From Peredibacter sp045999315 (lineage in GTDB: Bacteria > Bdellovibrionota > Bacteriovoracia > Bacteriovoracales > Bacteriovoracaceae), in the NCBI RefSeq assembly GCF_045999315.1, contig NZ_CP174607.1, forward strand, positions 3,286,001 through 3,350,000: a stretch of 64,000 nt of DNA, written 5' to 3'. The notes beneath the pieces are model-generated. The model did not search any database, was not told where the DNA came from, and saw nothing but the letters and a program-made list of their open reading frames with translations. The stretch's first letter is position 1, and every line of letters starts with the position of its first letter. Below are positions 54,129 through 61,508 of this stretch, one piece after another. The translations under genes and the position numbers were made by a program.

Positions 54129-54157
54129 TTGATCAAATAAGAGTGATATTTAATCAA
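54129..54157. promoter_or_regulatory. Candidate operator upstream of puuD
   Basis: Inverted repeat TTGATCAAATA-7 bases-TATTTAATCAA with 11-base arms and one mismatch, 13 bases upstream of the puuD ATG. Its size and AT-rich symmetry suit a dimeric repressor. No local regulator gene is adjacent. Confidence 0.5.
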
Positions 54158-54276
54158 ATTTGGAAATAGAATGCAAAATTCTAGAGGCTTCGTTTCAAAT
54201 CTAAAGTTTGCGCTGAGGTTGCGTTGGAATTAATCGAAGGAATTTTTTTGAAAATGTATAAGGCAGGAGTTACTCC

Positions 54277-54291
54277 ATGACGCCCAATTAA
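54277..54291 (+). CDS. Four-codon leader micro-ORF upstream of a small hydrophobic peptide
   Basis: ATG ACG CCC AAT TAA encodes MTPN. AGGAG lies 7 bases upstream, a good ribosome-binding site for so short a frame. The frame runs through a hairpin, CGCCC-AATTAA-GGGCG (54281-54296), immediately before the ribosome-binding site of the next small gene. This could be translational control of the peptide; expression is unproven. Confidence 0.35.
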   Translation: MTPN

Positions 54292-54315
54292 GGGCGCCTT
54301 GAATAAAGGAGTTTC

Positions 54316-54390
54316 ATGGAGGAAATAATTAGGGTGTTACTGCTAATTCTTCTTATCCTACAACTTGTTGTAGTTTTAAGATTTAGTTAG
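54316..54390 (+). CDS. 24-residue hydrophobic small membrane peptide
   Basis: Sequence MEEIIRVLLLILLILQLVVV plus LRFS: an acidic start and a single membrane helix of about 16 hydrophobic residues ending in Arg. AAAGGAG lies 5 bases before the ATG, and a strong terminator follows 10 bases after the stop, so it sits on its own short transcript of roughly 180 bases. The pattern resembles type I toxin peptides or small membrane-protein regulators. No antisense RNA or antitoxin is identified. It is too short for usual gene callers. The remaining ~140 bases upstream, towards puuD, hold no other recognised gene. Confidence 0.55.
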   Translation: MEEIIRVLLLILLILQLVVVLRFS

Positions 54391-54399
54391 CAGGCTTTA

Positions 54400-54440
54400 G
54401 GGGATATGTTGAGAGCATATCCCCACCTATTTATTTTTTC
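54400..54440 (+). terminator. Terminator of the small hydrophobic peptide transcript
   Basis: GGGGATATG-7 bases-CATATCCCC, a perfect 9-base-pair stem, followed by a T-rich tail with a run of six T. Confidence 0.8.
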
Positions 54441-54497
54441 ATTCTAGAACTATTTTTAACTGAACACAATGTCCAAAAGGTGCCAGGTAAGACGATC

Positions 54498-55562
54498 TTA
54501 ACCGTTACGATTTACGTTGTTCAGATCTTCGAACGCCACTTTTAAGCGCTTCACGAAGTTCTCTTCACCCTTACGAAGCCATACACGTGGATCGTAGTAT
54601 TTCTTGTTAGGAGCTTCCGGACCTTCAGGGTTACCAAGCTGCCCTTGAAGGTAGGCTTCTTTTTCTTTGTAGAAGTTCTTAATCCCTTCCCACATCGCCC
54701 ACTGCATATCCGTGTCGATGTTCATCTTGATCACACCGTAGTCAATCGCTTCACGGATTTCAGATTGAAGTGAACCTGAACCACCGTGGAAAACGAAATT
54801 AACCGGCTTCACACCAGTGCCATATTTCTTCTGCACGAACTCTTGCGAGTTATGAAGAATGATCGGAGATAGTTTTACGTTACCTGGCTTATAAACCCCG
54901 TGAACGTTACCGAATGAAGCGGCCACCGAGAAGTTTGAACCAATCTCGCGCAGATGAGAGTAAGCATAGGCCACGTCTTCCGGTTGAGTATAAAGTTTAG
55001 AACTGTCGATTCCAGAGTTATCAACGCCATCTTCCTCTCCACCAGTCACACCAAGCTCAATCTCAATACCGGTTTCAATGGCATTCATGCGCTTAAAGTA
55101 TTTAGCAGAAATTTCTACGTTCTCCTCAAGTGACTCTTCTGAAAGATCCAGCATGTGAGAAGAGAAAAGAGGTTTCTTATGAGTTTTGTAGTAGGCCTCA
55201 CCCGCATCAAGCATTCCATCAATCCATGGAAGAAGTTTTTTAGCCGCATGATCGGTGTGAACCACAACCGGCACACCATAGGCCTCGGCCATCATATGAA
55301 TGTGGTGAGCACCAGAAATGGCACCAAGTGCGGCCGCTCTATCGTTATCAAGTTTTAAACTTTTACCGGCAAAGAATTGGCCACCACCGTTAGAGAATTG
55401 GATGATCACTGGCGAGTTCACCGCTTTAGCAGTCTCAAGCACAGCGTTTACAGAGTTCGTACCAACAACGTTAACCGCAGGGAGCGCGAATTTGTTTTCT
55501 TTGGCGTATTGGTAAAGATCCTGCAGGGCCTTACCATAAACAATTCCTGGTTTAAATTTCAT
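54498..55562 (-). CDS. fbaA: Class II fructose-bisphosphate aldolase
   Basis: Zinc-dependent glycolytic/gluconeogenic aldolase, 354 residues. Zinc and substrate motifs: PVVVHTDHAAKKLLPWID, EIELGVTGGEEDGVDN, AASFGNVHGVYKPGNV, FVFHGGSGS and KMNIDTDMQWAMWEG. The length and EDGVDN loop place it in class IIA with E. coli FbaA. It is divergent from the Nif3-like gene (66-base gap). Confidence 0.96.
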   Translation of the reverse strand: MKFKPGIVYGKALQDLYQYAKENKFALPAVNVVGTNSVNAVLETAKAVNSPVIIQFSNGGGQFFAGKSLKLDNDRAAALGAISGAHHIHMMAEAYGVPVVVHTDHAAKKLLPWIDGMLDAGEAYYKTHKKPLFSSHMLDLSEESLEENVEISAKYFKRMNAIETGIEIELGVTGGEEDGVDNSGIDSSKLYTQPEDVAYAYSHLREIGSNFSVAASFGNVHGVYKPGNVKLSPIILHNSQEFVQKKYGTGVKPVNFVFHGGSGSLQSEIREAIDYGVIKMNIDTDMQWAMWEGIKNFYKEKEAYLQGQLGNPEGPEAPNKKYYDPRVWLRKGEENFVKRLKVAFEDLNNVNRNG

Positions 55563-55628
55563 GATCGAATCCTTTGTTTAAGACTGAAAAATTGTATTAA
55601 AATCAGGATGTATTGAAAAGGAATCGCT

Positions 55629-56399
55629 ATGGCACAGACGCAATTAAACCTTGTTAACTACTTTAATCAACTCCTGACTCCAGGACTCTTCGAGGACTAT
55701 GCTCCGAATGGTCTTCAGGTTGATGGTAAAACCACTCTGAAACGTCTCGCATTCGCAGTATCTGCCACTCAGGATTCAATTCAAAAGGCAATTGCCTGGG
55801 GCGCTGATGGTCTGGTAGTGCATCACGGTATTTTTTGGAAGCATCAAGGGGCCCGCACCATAACTGGTGGCTGGGGAGAAAGAGTTAAACTTTGTGTCAA
55901 AAATGATCTGAATCTTTTCGCCTACCATCTTCCTCTGGATGCTCATCCTGAAGTGGGAAATGCGGCCGCAGTGGCCAATGAACTGGGTCTATCAAACCAG
56001 GCCCCATTCGCCCTTCATAAACGCCAGCCTCTAGGGATTAAGGGCGAATTCACAACTCCTCTTACAGCTTTAGAACTAAAAACAAAACTCGCTAAGATTC
56101 TCAATCATCAGGTGATTCTCGCCTCTCCCGATGAAAATAAAAAAGTGAAATCCATCGGTATCATCACCGGTGGGGCCAACAATGAATGGATCAAGTCTCT
56201 GGAAGATGGCCTTGATGCTTATCTCACGGGTGAAATCTCGGAGTACAACTGGCATGATGCCATTGAAGCCGGCATTCACTACTATGCCGGTGGCCACCAC
56301 GCCACTGAGAGATTCGGCACCATCGCGCTTATGAATCGAGTGAAGAAAGACTTACCTGATATGGAAGTCACTTTCTTTGATTCGGAAAATCCAGCTTGA
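55629..56399 (+). CDS. Nif3-like dinuclear metal-centre protein
   Basis: 256 residues of the YbgI/Nif3 (often labelled GTP cyclohydrolase 1 type 2) family. Metal motifs: DYAPNGLQVDG, LVVHHGIFWK, AYHLPLDAHPEVGNA and the C-terminal GGHHATERFGTIAL. Forms hexameric toroids in characterised members; the physiological reaction is unclear. It is coupled to the next gene by a 4-base TTGA overlap. Confidence 0.92.
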   Translation: MAQTQLNLVNYFNQLLTPGLFEDYAPNGLQVDGKTTLKRLAFAVSATQDSIQKAIAWGADGLVVHHGIFWKHQGARTITGGWGERVKLCVKNDLNLFAYHLPLDAHPEVGNAAAVANELGLSNQAPFALHKRQPLGIKGEFTTPLTALELKTKLAKILNHQVILASPDENKKVKSIGIITGGANNEWIKSLEDGLDAYLTGEISEYNWHDAIEAGIHYYAGGHHATERFGTIALMNRVKKDLPDMEVTFFDSENPA

Positions 56400-56836
56400 A
56401 AAAAGACCTGCCTCTCATTCTCTTCTTTCTCATTCTGGGTTACCTCATCTATGAAGGTAACCAAGATGGTAAAGGGGCCAAGGGCCTCATGGATAGAATC
56501 GTCGGTAAGGCCGTAAATCCTCCCTATGAAAGTGATTTTGAAAAAGGACTTCCCTCGGAATACTCTCCCGCTGATCCCCATCAATTTGCCAATGAAGAGA
56601 AACTCGTCGGCGATCTCAATTTTCGCAGGCAGCGTATGCTGGAACAAATGCGTCTTGAAGTGGAAGAATTTAAAAAGTTAAAGGACTACGAGGGTGCTGA
56701 CCGGGAAGAATTCCAAAAGCTCAGACAATACCATGAAGAACAGATTGGTGAACTTAATCGCCTTCATCACAACCTGCGCGAACAGTATCGTCTTCGTAAA
56801 GAAGAAGATGCTGTTCGCAACAAAGATCTAAGATAG
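56396..56836 (+). CDS. Hypothetical membrane-anchored coiled-coil protein
   Basis: 146 residues. One N-terminal helix (LPLILFFLILGYLIY) is followed by a linker and, from about residue 75, a long charged heptad-rich helix (LEVEEFKKLKDYEGADREEF, ELNRLHHNLREQYRLRKEED) probably forming a periplasmic coiled coil. The start is TTG 56396 overlapping the Nif3 stop; translational coupling supports it. No family recognised. Confidence 0.65.
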   Translation: MKKDLPLILFFLILGYLIYEGNQDGKGAKGLMDRIVGKAVNPPYESDFEKGLPSEYSPADPHQFANEEKLVGDLNFRRQRMLEQMRLEVEEFKKLKDYEGADREEFQKLRQYHEEQIGELNRLHHNLREQYRLRKEEDAVRNKDLR

Positions 56837-56837
56837 A

Positions 56838-57968
56838 TTATTTTTTAATCAGGAAGTACTGCTCACCGAAGTCATTCAGATTGTAAGCAGTTAATTCGGC
56901 CAGTGGACCGTAGCCGAAGTATAGGTCACAGCGAGCGTTACCACGAATGGCGCCACCGGTGTCTTGAGAGATGAAGAAACGAGAGAATGGAACCTTAACC
57001 ACTTTTCCGTTTGCATCCACGTGAGTCGCTTTCACAGCTTTCACGAAGTTAATCATCCCCATTGTTTTATAAATACGACTGTCGATCGCCAGAGAGCGGT
57101 TCTCAGTCAAAGGAATGTTATTCAGTCCTACCGGTTCTTGATCAGACTCTTTGAAGTAAACGTAAGAAGGACAAGACCCGAAAACTTCTTCTTCTTTTTC
57201 AGGATGCTCTTCTAAGAATCGACGCTGTCCTGGAATACCAGCGTCCCCTGGCTGAAGGTAACCCTGGGCCATCATATAGTGATAAACCATTTTGAACGGC
57301 TGAGAGTTTTTTCCGTCGTAACTTAGGTATTTAACTTCTTTGTTTCCGTTAGCATCGAATACGTTAATACGTCCGCCGCCTTGAACGTGAAGAAGGTACA
57401 GATCATAGAAAGACTCTTCTACCCAGAAGATCTCGTAACCACGGCCAGCTAGAGCACCTTTATAATCAATCGCTACACGTGTGTAGTTATCGTGGGGTGC
57501 TTCTGGTTTACGGTAAATAGCACGTTTAAATCTTTCAGTTGGAACACGTGAACCGTGAAGGTCTGGAGAATAGTAAGACGTGAACTTCGTTTGCGCGCGT
57601 TTCTTATTTTTGCCCGCAACCGGAACATAGATCGCAAATTGCGAGTTCATGGCCGCATTGAACTGATCCAAGCAAGCAGTGGCCGGATTTGTTCTCTGGC
57701 AAAGTAGGGCCTTCTTAGCGAGGTCACGAAGAAGAACTAAAGAATCTCTTAGAACAGTTTTAGGATATAGCTTTGTCCCAAACTTGATTTGACCTTTAAG
57801 GCCAATGCGATCGAAAGAGGCCAGTTGGCGCTCAATCGCTAAATCTAAATTTTCAAATTGTAGATCATCAGAAAAAGAAACTGACTGCTGTAAGCGTACA
57901 GTTGGTGTTACTTCCTGGGCGAAGATGAGGCCAGAATAGAGGGCCACAAATGCGATAATTAGCTTCAC
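56838..57968 (-). CDS. mltA: Membrane-bound lytic murein transglycosylase A (MltA)-like
   Basis: Exolytic peptidoglycan transglycosylase with 376 residues. Signal peptide KLIIAFVALYSGLIFAQ. MltA barrel motifs: TSYYSPDLHGSRVPTERF, IFWVEESFYDLYLLHVQG and PLTENRSLAIDSRIY. The 3D domain at the C-terminus has ISQDTGGAIRGNARCDLYFG with the catalytic Asp. There is no lipobox Cys, unlike E. coli MltA, so it is probably periplasmic rather than lipid-anchored. GTG start with TAGGTT upstream. In a predator it could also act on prey wall. Confidence 0.93.
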   Translation of the reverse strand: MKLIIAFVALYSGLIFAQEVTPTVRLQQSVSFSDDLQFENLDLAIERQLASFDRIGLKGQIKFGTKLYPKTVLRDSLVLLRDLAKKALLCQRTNPATACLDQFNAAMNSQFAIYVPVAGKNKKRAQTKFTSYYSPDLHGSRVPTERFKRAIYRKPEAPHDNYTRVAIDYKGALAGRGYEIFWVEESFYDLYLLHVQGGGRINVFDANGNKEVKYLSYDGKNSQPFKMVYHYMMAQGYLQPGDAGIPGQRRFLEEHPEKEEEVFGSCPSYVYFKESDQEPVGLNNIPLTENRSLAIDSRIYKTMGMINFVKAVKATHVDANGKVVKVPFSRFFISQDTGGAIRGNARCDLYFGYGPLAELTAYNLNDFGEQYFLIKK

Positions 57969-58041
57969 TTGAACCTACCAAAATTAATGTTATAAAGGTT
58001 AGGTTAGGATTTCCTGACTAACTCTGTCAAAACTTATTCTC

Positions 58042-58572
58042 TTACAAACGTTTACCCATGAAAAGAATGGGTACCCCTCGAAACGGTAGCTCCGACTCAA
58101 AGTCAAAGCCAAGCTTTTTATAGAAATTTCGATTCGCCGAATCAGACCCAGTCATGATGTGAAGACCCGCGATTTTACTTGCTTTAAGTTCCCCTTCTAA
58201 GGCCTTAACTAACTGACTTCCCAGTCCCATTCCGCGAGATTCATGATGACAATTAATATGAAGGTGGGCGGGATACTCATTAAAAAGTGCTTCAAATGCT
58301 TTCAAATGGGGCTGAATTTTACATAGCTCAGTGTCTGTACTCTTAGGTGCGGCAACTATGTAACCTAAGACCTTGTCCCCCAGGATTCCCACCCAGGCCA
58401 GCTCCGGGTAATGACGTAAATAAAAACCCACGTACTTTTCAAAGAAGGCGTCACGCTCAATCTCATCTTTGAACTCTTTGCGAGTAGAGCTTTCAAAGAA
58501 GATCTCTCTTACCTGGAGCAGAACCTCTGCTCGATCTTTAACTGCGAGGAAAGGAACTACAGACGCTGACAT
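58042..58572 (-). CDS. GNAT-family N-acetyltransferase
   Basis: 176 residues. The acetyl-CoA-binding motif SRGMGLGSQLVKALEGEL and the later SANRNFYKKLGFDFE are typical GNAT segments; VLGYIVAAP is the central strand. ATG 58572 is chosen because GGA lies 5 bases before it; ATG 58581 is an alternative with the Shine-Dalgarno too close. It overlaps the upstream tRNA nucleotidyltransferase gene. Acceptor unknown. Confidence 0.85.
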   Translation of the reverse strand: MSASVVPFLAVKDRAEVLLQVREIFFESSTRKEFKDEIERDAFFEKYVGFYLRHYPELAWVGILGDKVLGYIVAAPKSTDTELCKIQPHLKAFEALFNEYPAHLHINCHHESRGMGLGSQLVKALEGELKASKIAGLHIMTGSDSANRNFYKKLGFDFESELPFRGVPILFMGKRL

Positions 58573-59744
58573 AGGTTCCATACCTGATACTTGGCGCGGA
58601 AAGGAGGATCAATATGTTTCACATCTTTGACGGCCTCAAAACGGTAAAGATGAATCCAATCCGGAAGATAATCTTCAATCATCTTCATCAGAGGAAGATC
58701 AGGATTTTTTTGAAGAAGTTGTTTGGTGGTGAAATACCAATCAAAAAGTTTCTCGAAATTTTCTGTATCTCGAATCTCCTCAAACTCTCCATGAAAGGTC
58801 TCTGGGAGAATTTTTTGAAAACTTTTTGAGCTTTGGGCCCAACGGGCAAGCCTTCTGGCAGAATCACTCCCGACCGAAAAGTACTCTCTCCAACTCTCAT
58901 AAGGAATGTCCGTCCATTCAAGGGCCACAATCCAGGCCTCGTGCCGTTTTGGATCTGAAAGGACTTTTTTGACCTCATCAAGCTTCGGCAAGACTGAAGG
59001 ATCAAGCGGAAGTCTCATCTCCGGATGACGTTCTTTTTCTTTAAGTATTCTCCCCAAAAAGCCAACCTGATGAAGGGATTTCTGCATCTCAGTCCAGAGA
59101 TAGTTTGGAGTGAATCCATCTACTCTCATCTGATCCAGAACTTTTTTAAGTTCAGGGGAGAATTGAAATTGATATTTTTCAGCAAACCGATGGGCCCGTA
59201 AAAAGCGCACAGGATCTTTTCCAAAATCGGGCCCCGCGAAATGCAGGACTTTTTCTCGAAGATGGCGAAGGCCCTCTAAAGGATCTAGGTGCTCGATGTC
59301 TTTTTTCGTCTTAAAACGAAATCCCATGGCATTGATGGTGAAGTCACGTCTTTGAACCGCTTCTTCAAAAGGAAGTTTAAAAATAAACTCGGCGGTAAAA
59401 TTACTGTGATGGTTTTTATCTTCTTCGAAGTGTTCTTTACGTGGTGGCGAGAACTCTAATTGAAATCCCTCTGCTTCAAGACGAATGATCTCATAAGGAA
59501 GTGAAGTCACTTTCCCAAACCGAGAGAGGTCCTTTGCAAGTTGCTTCCATTGATCTTTATTAAAGGCGATGGTCTCGTGTGAAAGTTCAATGTCCCAGTC
59601 TTTTCCGGTTGAACCAAAAAGAAAAAAATCTCTGACCGCACCACCAACCAAAGTTGGAACATGGCCATGCAAATAGAGTTCGTCCAAAAGTGCCGGAAAA
59701 AAAGAAGGGAGTTCTGATTCTAATTTTTTCTTATCGAAATTCAC
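58557..59744 (-). CDS. CCA tRNA nucleotidyltransferase / poly(A) polymerase family protein
   Basis: 395 residues. LVGGAVRDFFLFGSTGKDWDIE carries the nucleotidyltransferase GGxVRD and DxD-type acids, RRDFTINAMGF and DPVRFLRAHRFAEKY are the following conserved blocks. No HD domain is evident. The GTG at 59744 is preferred because AGAGGA lies 6 bases upstream; the longer TTG frame to 59792 is rejected. CCA-adding versus poly(A)-adding activity cannot be separated by eye. Confidence 0.88.
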   Translation of the reverse strand: MNFDKKKLESELPSFFPALLDELYLHGHVPTLVGGAVRDFFLFGSTGKDWDIELSHETIAFNKDQWKQLAKDLSRFGKVTSLPYEIIRLEAEGFQLEFSPPRKEHFEEDKNHHSNFTAEFIFKLPFEEAVQRRDFTINAMGFRFKTKKDIEHLDPLEGLRHLREKVLHFAGPDFGKDPVRFLRAHRFAEKYQFQFSPELKKVLDQMRVDGFTPNYLWTEMQKSLHQVGFLGRILKEKERHPEMRLPLDPSVLPKLDEVKKVLSDPKRHEAWIVALEWTDIPYESWREYFSVGSDSARRLARWAQSSKSFQKILPETFHGEFEEIRDTENFEKLFDWYFTTKQLLQKNPDLPLMKMIEDYLPDWIHLYRFEAVKDVKHIDPPFRAKYQVWNLCQRL

Positions 59745-59792
59745 GAGAGGTCCTCTTCCACCTATTATGGAAGTGGAACCCCCGCGAGTCAA

Positions 59793-60683
59793 TTATAAGT
59801 CTTTTGCTGCTTCGTGAAGATACTTGTAAAGCTCTTTAATCTTATAGCTTTGCGCTTCGTCAGCATGGAACGCGAATGAAACCTTGTTACTGAAAATCTC
59901 GAACTCTTTACCCACTGTTTTAAGATTCGATTTCATGTTCGAGCGCTGAAGAACGTGAGTGGGAACCACTGCCACACCCAAACCGCCATTCACGGCCTGA
60001 AGCATTTGTCCGAATGAATTCACCACCAGTCGAGGCTTCACATTTCTAGGAACCACTCCGAACTTTTCACGACACCAGCGATAGAAATTTGGATCATTGT
60101 TTTCATAAAAAATGATCGGGATATTCAGAATGTCTTTAAGTTCTGTTTTATTAGTAATGTTGAATTTTTCTGAGAACACAAGTGTCGTGTGCTCAGTATG
60201 AAGATCCAGCTTCTCAGCAAACGCTGGAACCAGATGCTCCGGCATGATCAAACAATCAATCTCATGCTGCTCGAATTTTTTAATAATTGTCTCTGGGAAA
60301 TCCATCGAAAGACGGACTTCCAGTTCCGGATACTGAGAAAGAAATCCCAGCATACGACTCGAAAGCCAAGTTTTACCAAGACCATAAAGAGAGCCCACGT
60401 GGAGTCTTCCTTTGATCTCGTGATTTTCTAAGTGAATTTGTTCAATTGTTTCTTCAATACGTTTGAAGTATTGTTTTGCTACCTTCGCTAGTCTCATCCC
60501 ACTCTCAGTGAGATTTACTGATTTCCCCTGACGAGTCACAACCGAGAAGCCGACCTTACTTTCAAGGTTTTTCAGGGCCTGAGACACCGCACTCTGAGTA
60601 ACATTCAGTTCCTCAGCGGCCTTGGAAATATTCTCATTTTGAGACAGGGCAATCAGCACCTGCAGCATGGATGTTTCAATCAT
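59793..60683 (-). CDS. LysR-family transcriptional regulator
   Basis: 296 residues. The N-terminal winged helix-turn-helix reads NISKAAEELNVTQSAVSQALKNLE, and the effector domain (LHVGSLYGLGKTWLS, NGGLGVAVVPTHVL) is of LysR substrate-binding type. It is immediately upstream of a pair of palindromes overlapping its own promoter, suggesting autoregulation. No divergent target gene is adjacent, so its regulon lies elsewhere. Confidence 0.93.
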   Translation of the reverse strand: MIETSMLQVLIALSQNENISKAAEELNVTQSAVSQALKNLESKVGFSVVTRQGKSVNLTESGMRLAKVAKQYFKRIEETIEQIHLENHEIKGRLHVGSLYGLGKTWLSSRMLGFLSQYPELEVRLSMDFPETIIKKFEQHEIDCLIMPEHLVPAFAEKLDLHTEHTTLVFSEKFNITNKTELKDILNIPIIFYENNDPNFYRWCREKFGVVPRNVKPRLVVNSFGQMLQAVNGGLGVAVVPTHVLQRSNMKSNLKTVGKEFEIFSNKVSFAFHADEAQSYKIKELYKYLHEAAKDL

Positions 60684-60701
60684 ATTTATACCTTATATAT
60701 A

Positions 60702-60734
60702 ATATTAGTGTAACTAATATGTTTTGCAACATAT
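60702..60734 (-). promoter_or_regulatory. LysR gene promoter with two nested palindromes
   Basis: On the minus strand -35 TTGCAA (60729-60724), 16-base spacer, -10 TAATAT (60707-60702), with a leader of only about 12 bases to the ATG at 60683. Palindrome 1, ATATTAGT-GTA-ACTAATAT (60702-60720), covers the spacer and -10. Palindrome 2, ATATGTT-TTGC-AACATAT (60717-60734), covers the -35. They share ATAT. This is the arrangement expected of LysR autoregulation. Confidence 0.5.
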
Positions 60735-60813
60735 TGTAAATAGGAAAGTATTTCAGGGTTAAAAATAATTAATAAAACGAATGGGTTGCGAGGATGACGT
60801 GGTTAGAAAGAAG

Positions 60814-60833
60814 GGCCGGAGTTATCTCCGGCC
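60814..60833 (-). terminator. Hairpin at the stop codon of the lipoprotein gene
   Basis: GGCCGGAG-TTAT-CTCCGGCC, perfect 8-base-pair stem. On the minus strand it contains the TAA stop (60824-60822) in its loop and is followed by CTTCTTTCT, only moderately T-rich, so termination may be weak. Confidence 0.6.
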
Positions 60834-61307
60834 TCTCATAATTTGATCCGTATAACGAAAACTCACATCCGCAATGCCGCCTAGAACCAGCATCTCATGC
60901 ATTACTAAGCGCTCATAATTCCCTCTGGCACCCCGTCTCGCCCGCATCCAATCCAACTGCCACTCTTGCTGACCGATATAAAGAAAGATCTGACTGTTTT
61001 GTTGATGGCTTCGAACCATTTGATTGCGCTCATTCATCAGAATCTGTTCCGTCACTTGAACATTTTCAATTGTAAGACGATTCCGAATGAAGCCCACGAC
61101 CCGAAATCCGAACATGTTTTTTAATTCATTGTCATAGACACGCAAAAGCTCCTGCCCCGTTCTCACAAAGTCACGGCGAAACTCTTCTTCTTCAAGAGCG
61201 GTATAGGATGATATGCCCGCTACCGACTTAGTAGATTTCCCTGACGAGTTCTTCTTCCCGCAGGAAATAAGCGCTAGAAGTGTAAACATGAGTATAAATA
61301 GTTTCAT
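60822..61307 (-). CDS. Hypothetical lipoprotein
   Basis: 161 residues. The lipobox LISC at residue ~16 (MKLFILMFTLLALISC) is followed by a Ser/Lys-rich linker (GKKNSSGKSTKS) and a charged helical domain with no recognised motif (RRDFVRTGQELLRVYDNELK, LYIGQQEWQLDWMRAR). The Lys at +3 after the Cys does not settle inner versus outer membrane. AGGGA precedes the ATG. Monocistronic between fusA and lysR. Confidence 0.7.
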   Translation of the reverse strand: MKLFILMFTLLALISCGKKNSSGKSTKSVAGISSYTALEEEEFRRDFVRTGQELLRVYDNELKNMFGFRVVGFIRNRLTIENVQVTEQILMNERNQMVRSHQQNSQIFLYIGQQEWQLDWMRARRGARGNYERLVMHEMLVLGGIADVSFRYTDQIMRGRR

Positions 61308-61453
61308 AGTGTCCCTCCGAAATGTCTCGATGAGGGCATATATGCAAATTTCTGACCGATTGGATCAATCGTGATTTCGGATGGATTACACAGCGCAAGG
61401 TGCGGTTTAGGAGGATCAGGTTGGCACTCTCACTTTCTCCAGCGAAAGTGGAT

Positions 61454-61481
61454 AAAAAAAAGGGCCAGCATTAGCTGGCCC
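61454..61481 (-). terminator. Intrinsic terminator of fusA
   Basis: On the minus strand GGGCCAGC-TAAT-GCTGGCCC, perfect 8-base-pair stem, then eight T residues, 28 bases after the fusA stop. The ~145 bases between it and the lipoprotein start hold nothing recognised. Confidence 0.92.
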
Positions 61482-61508
61482 TTATTATTCTTTCGAATGG
61501 AAAATAGC

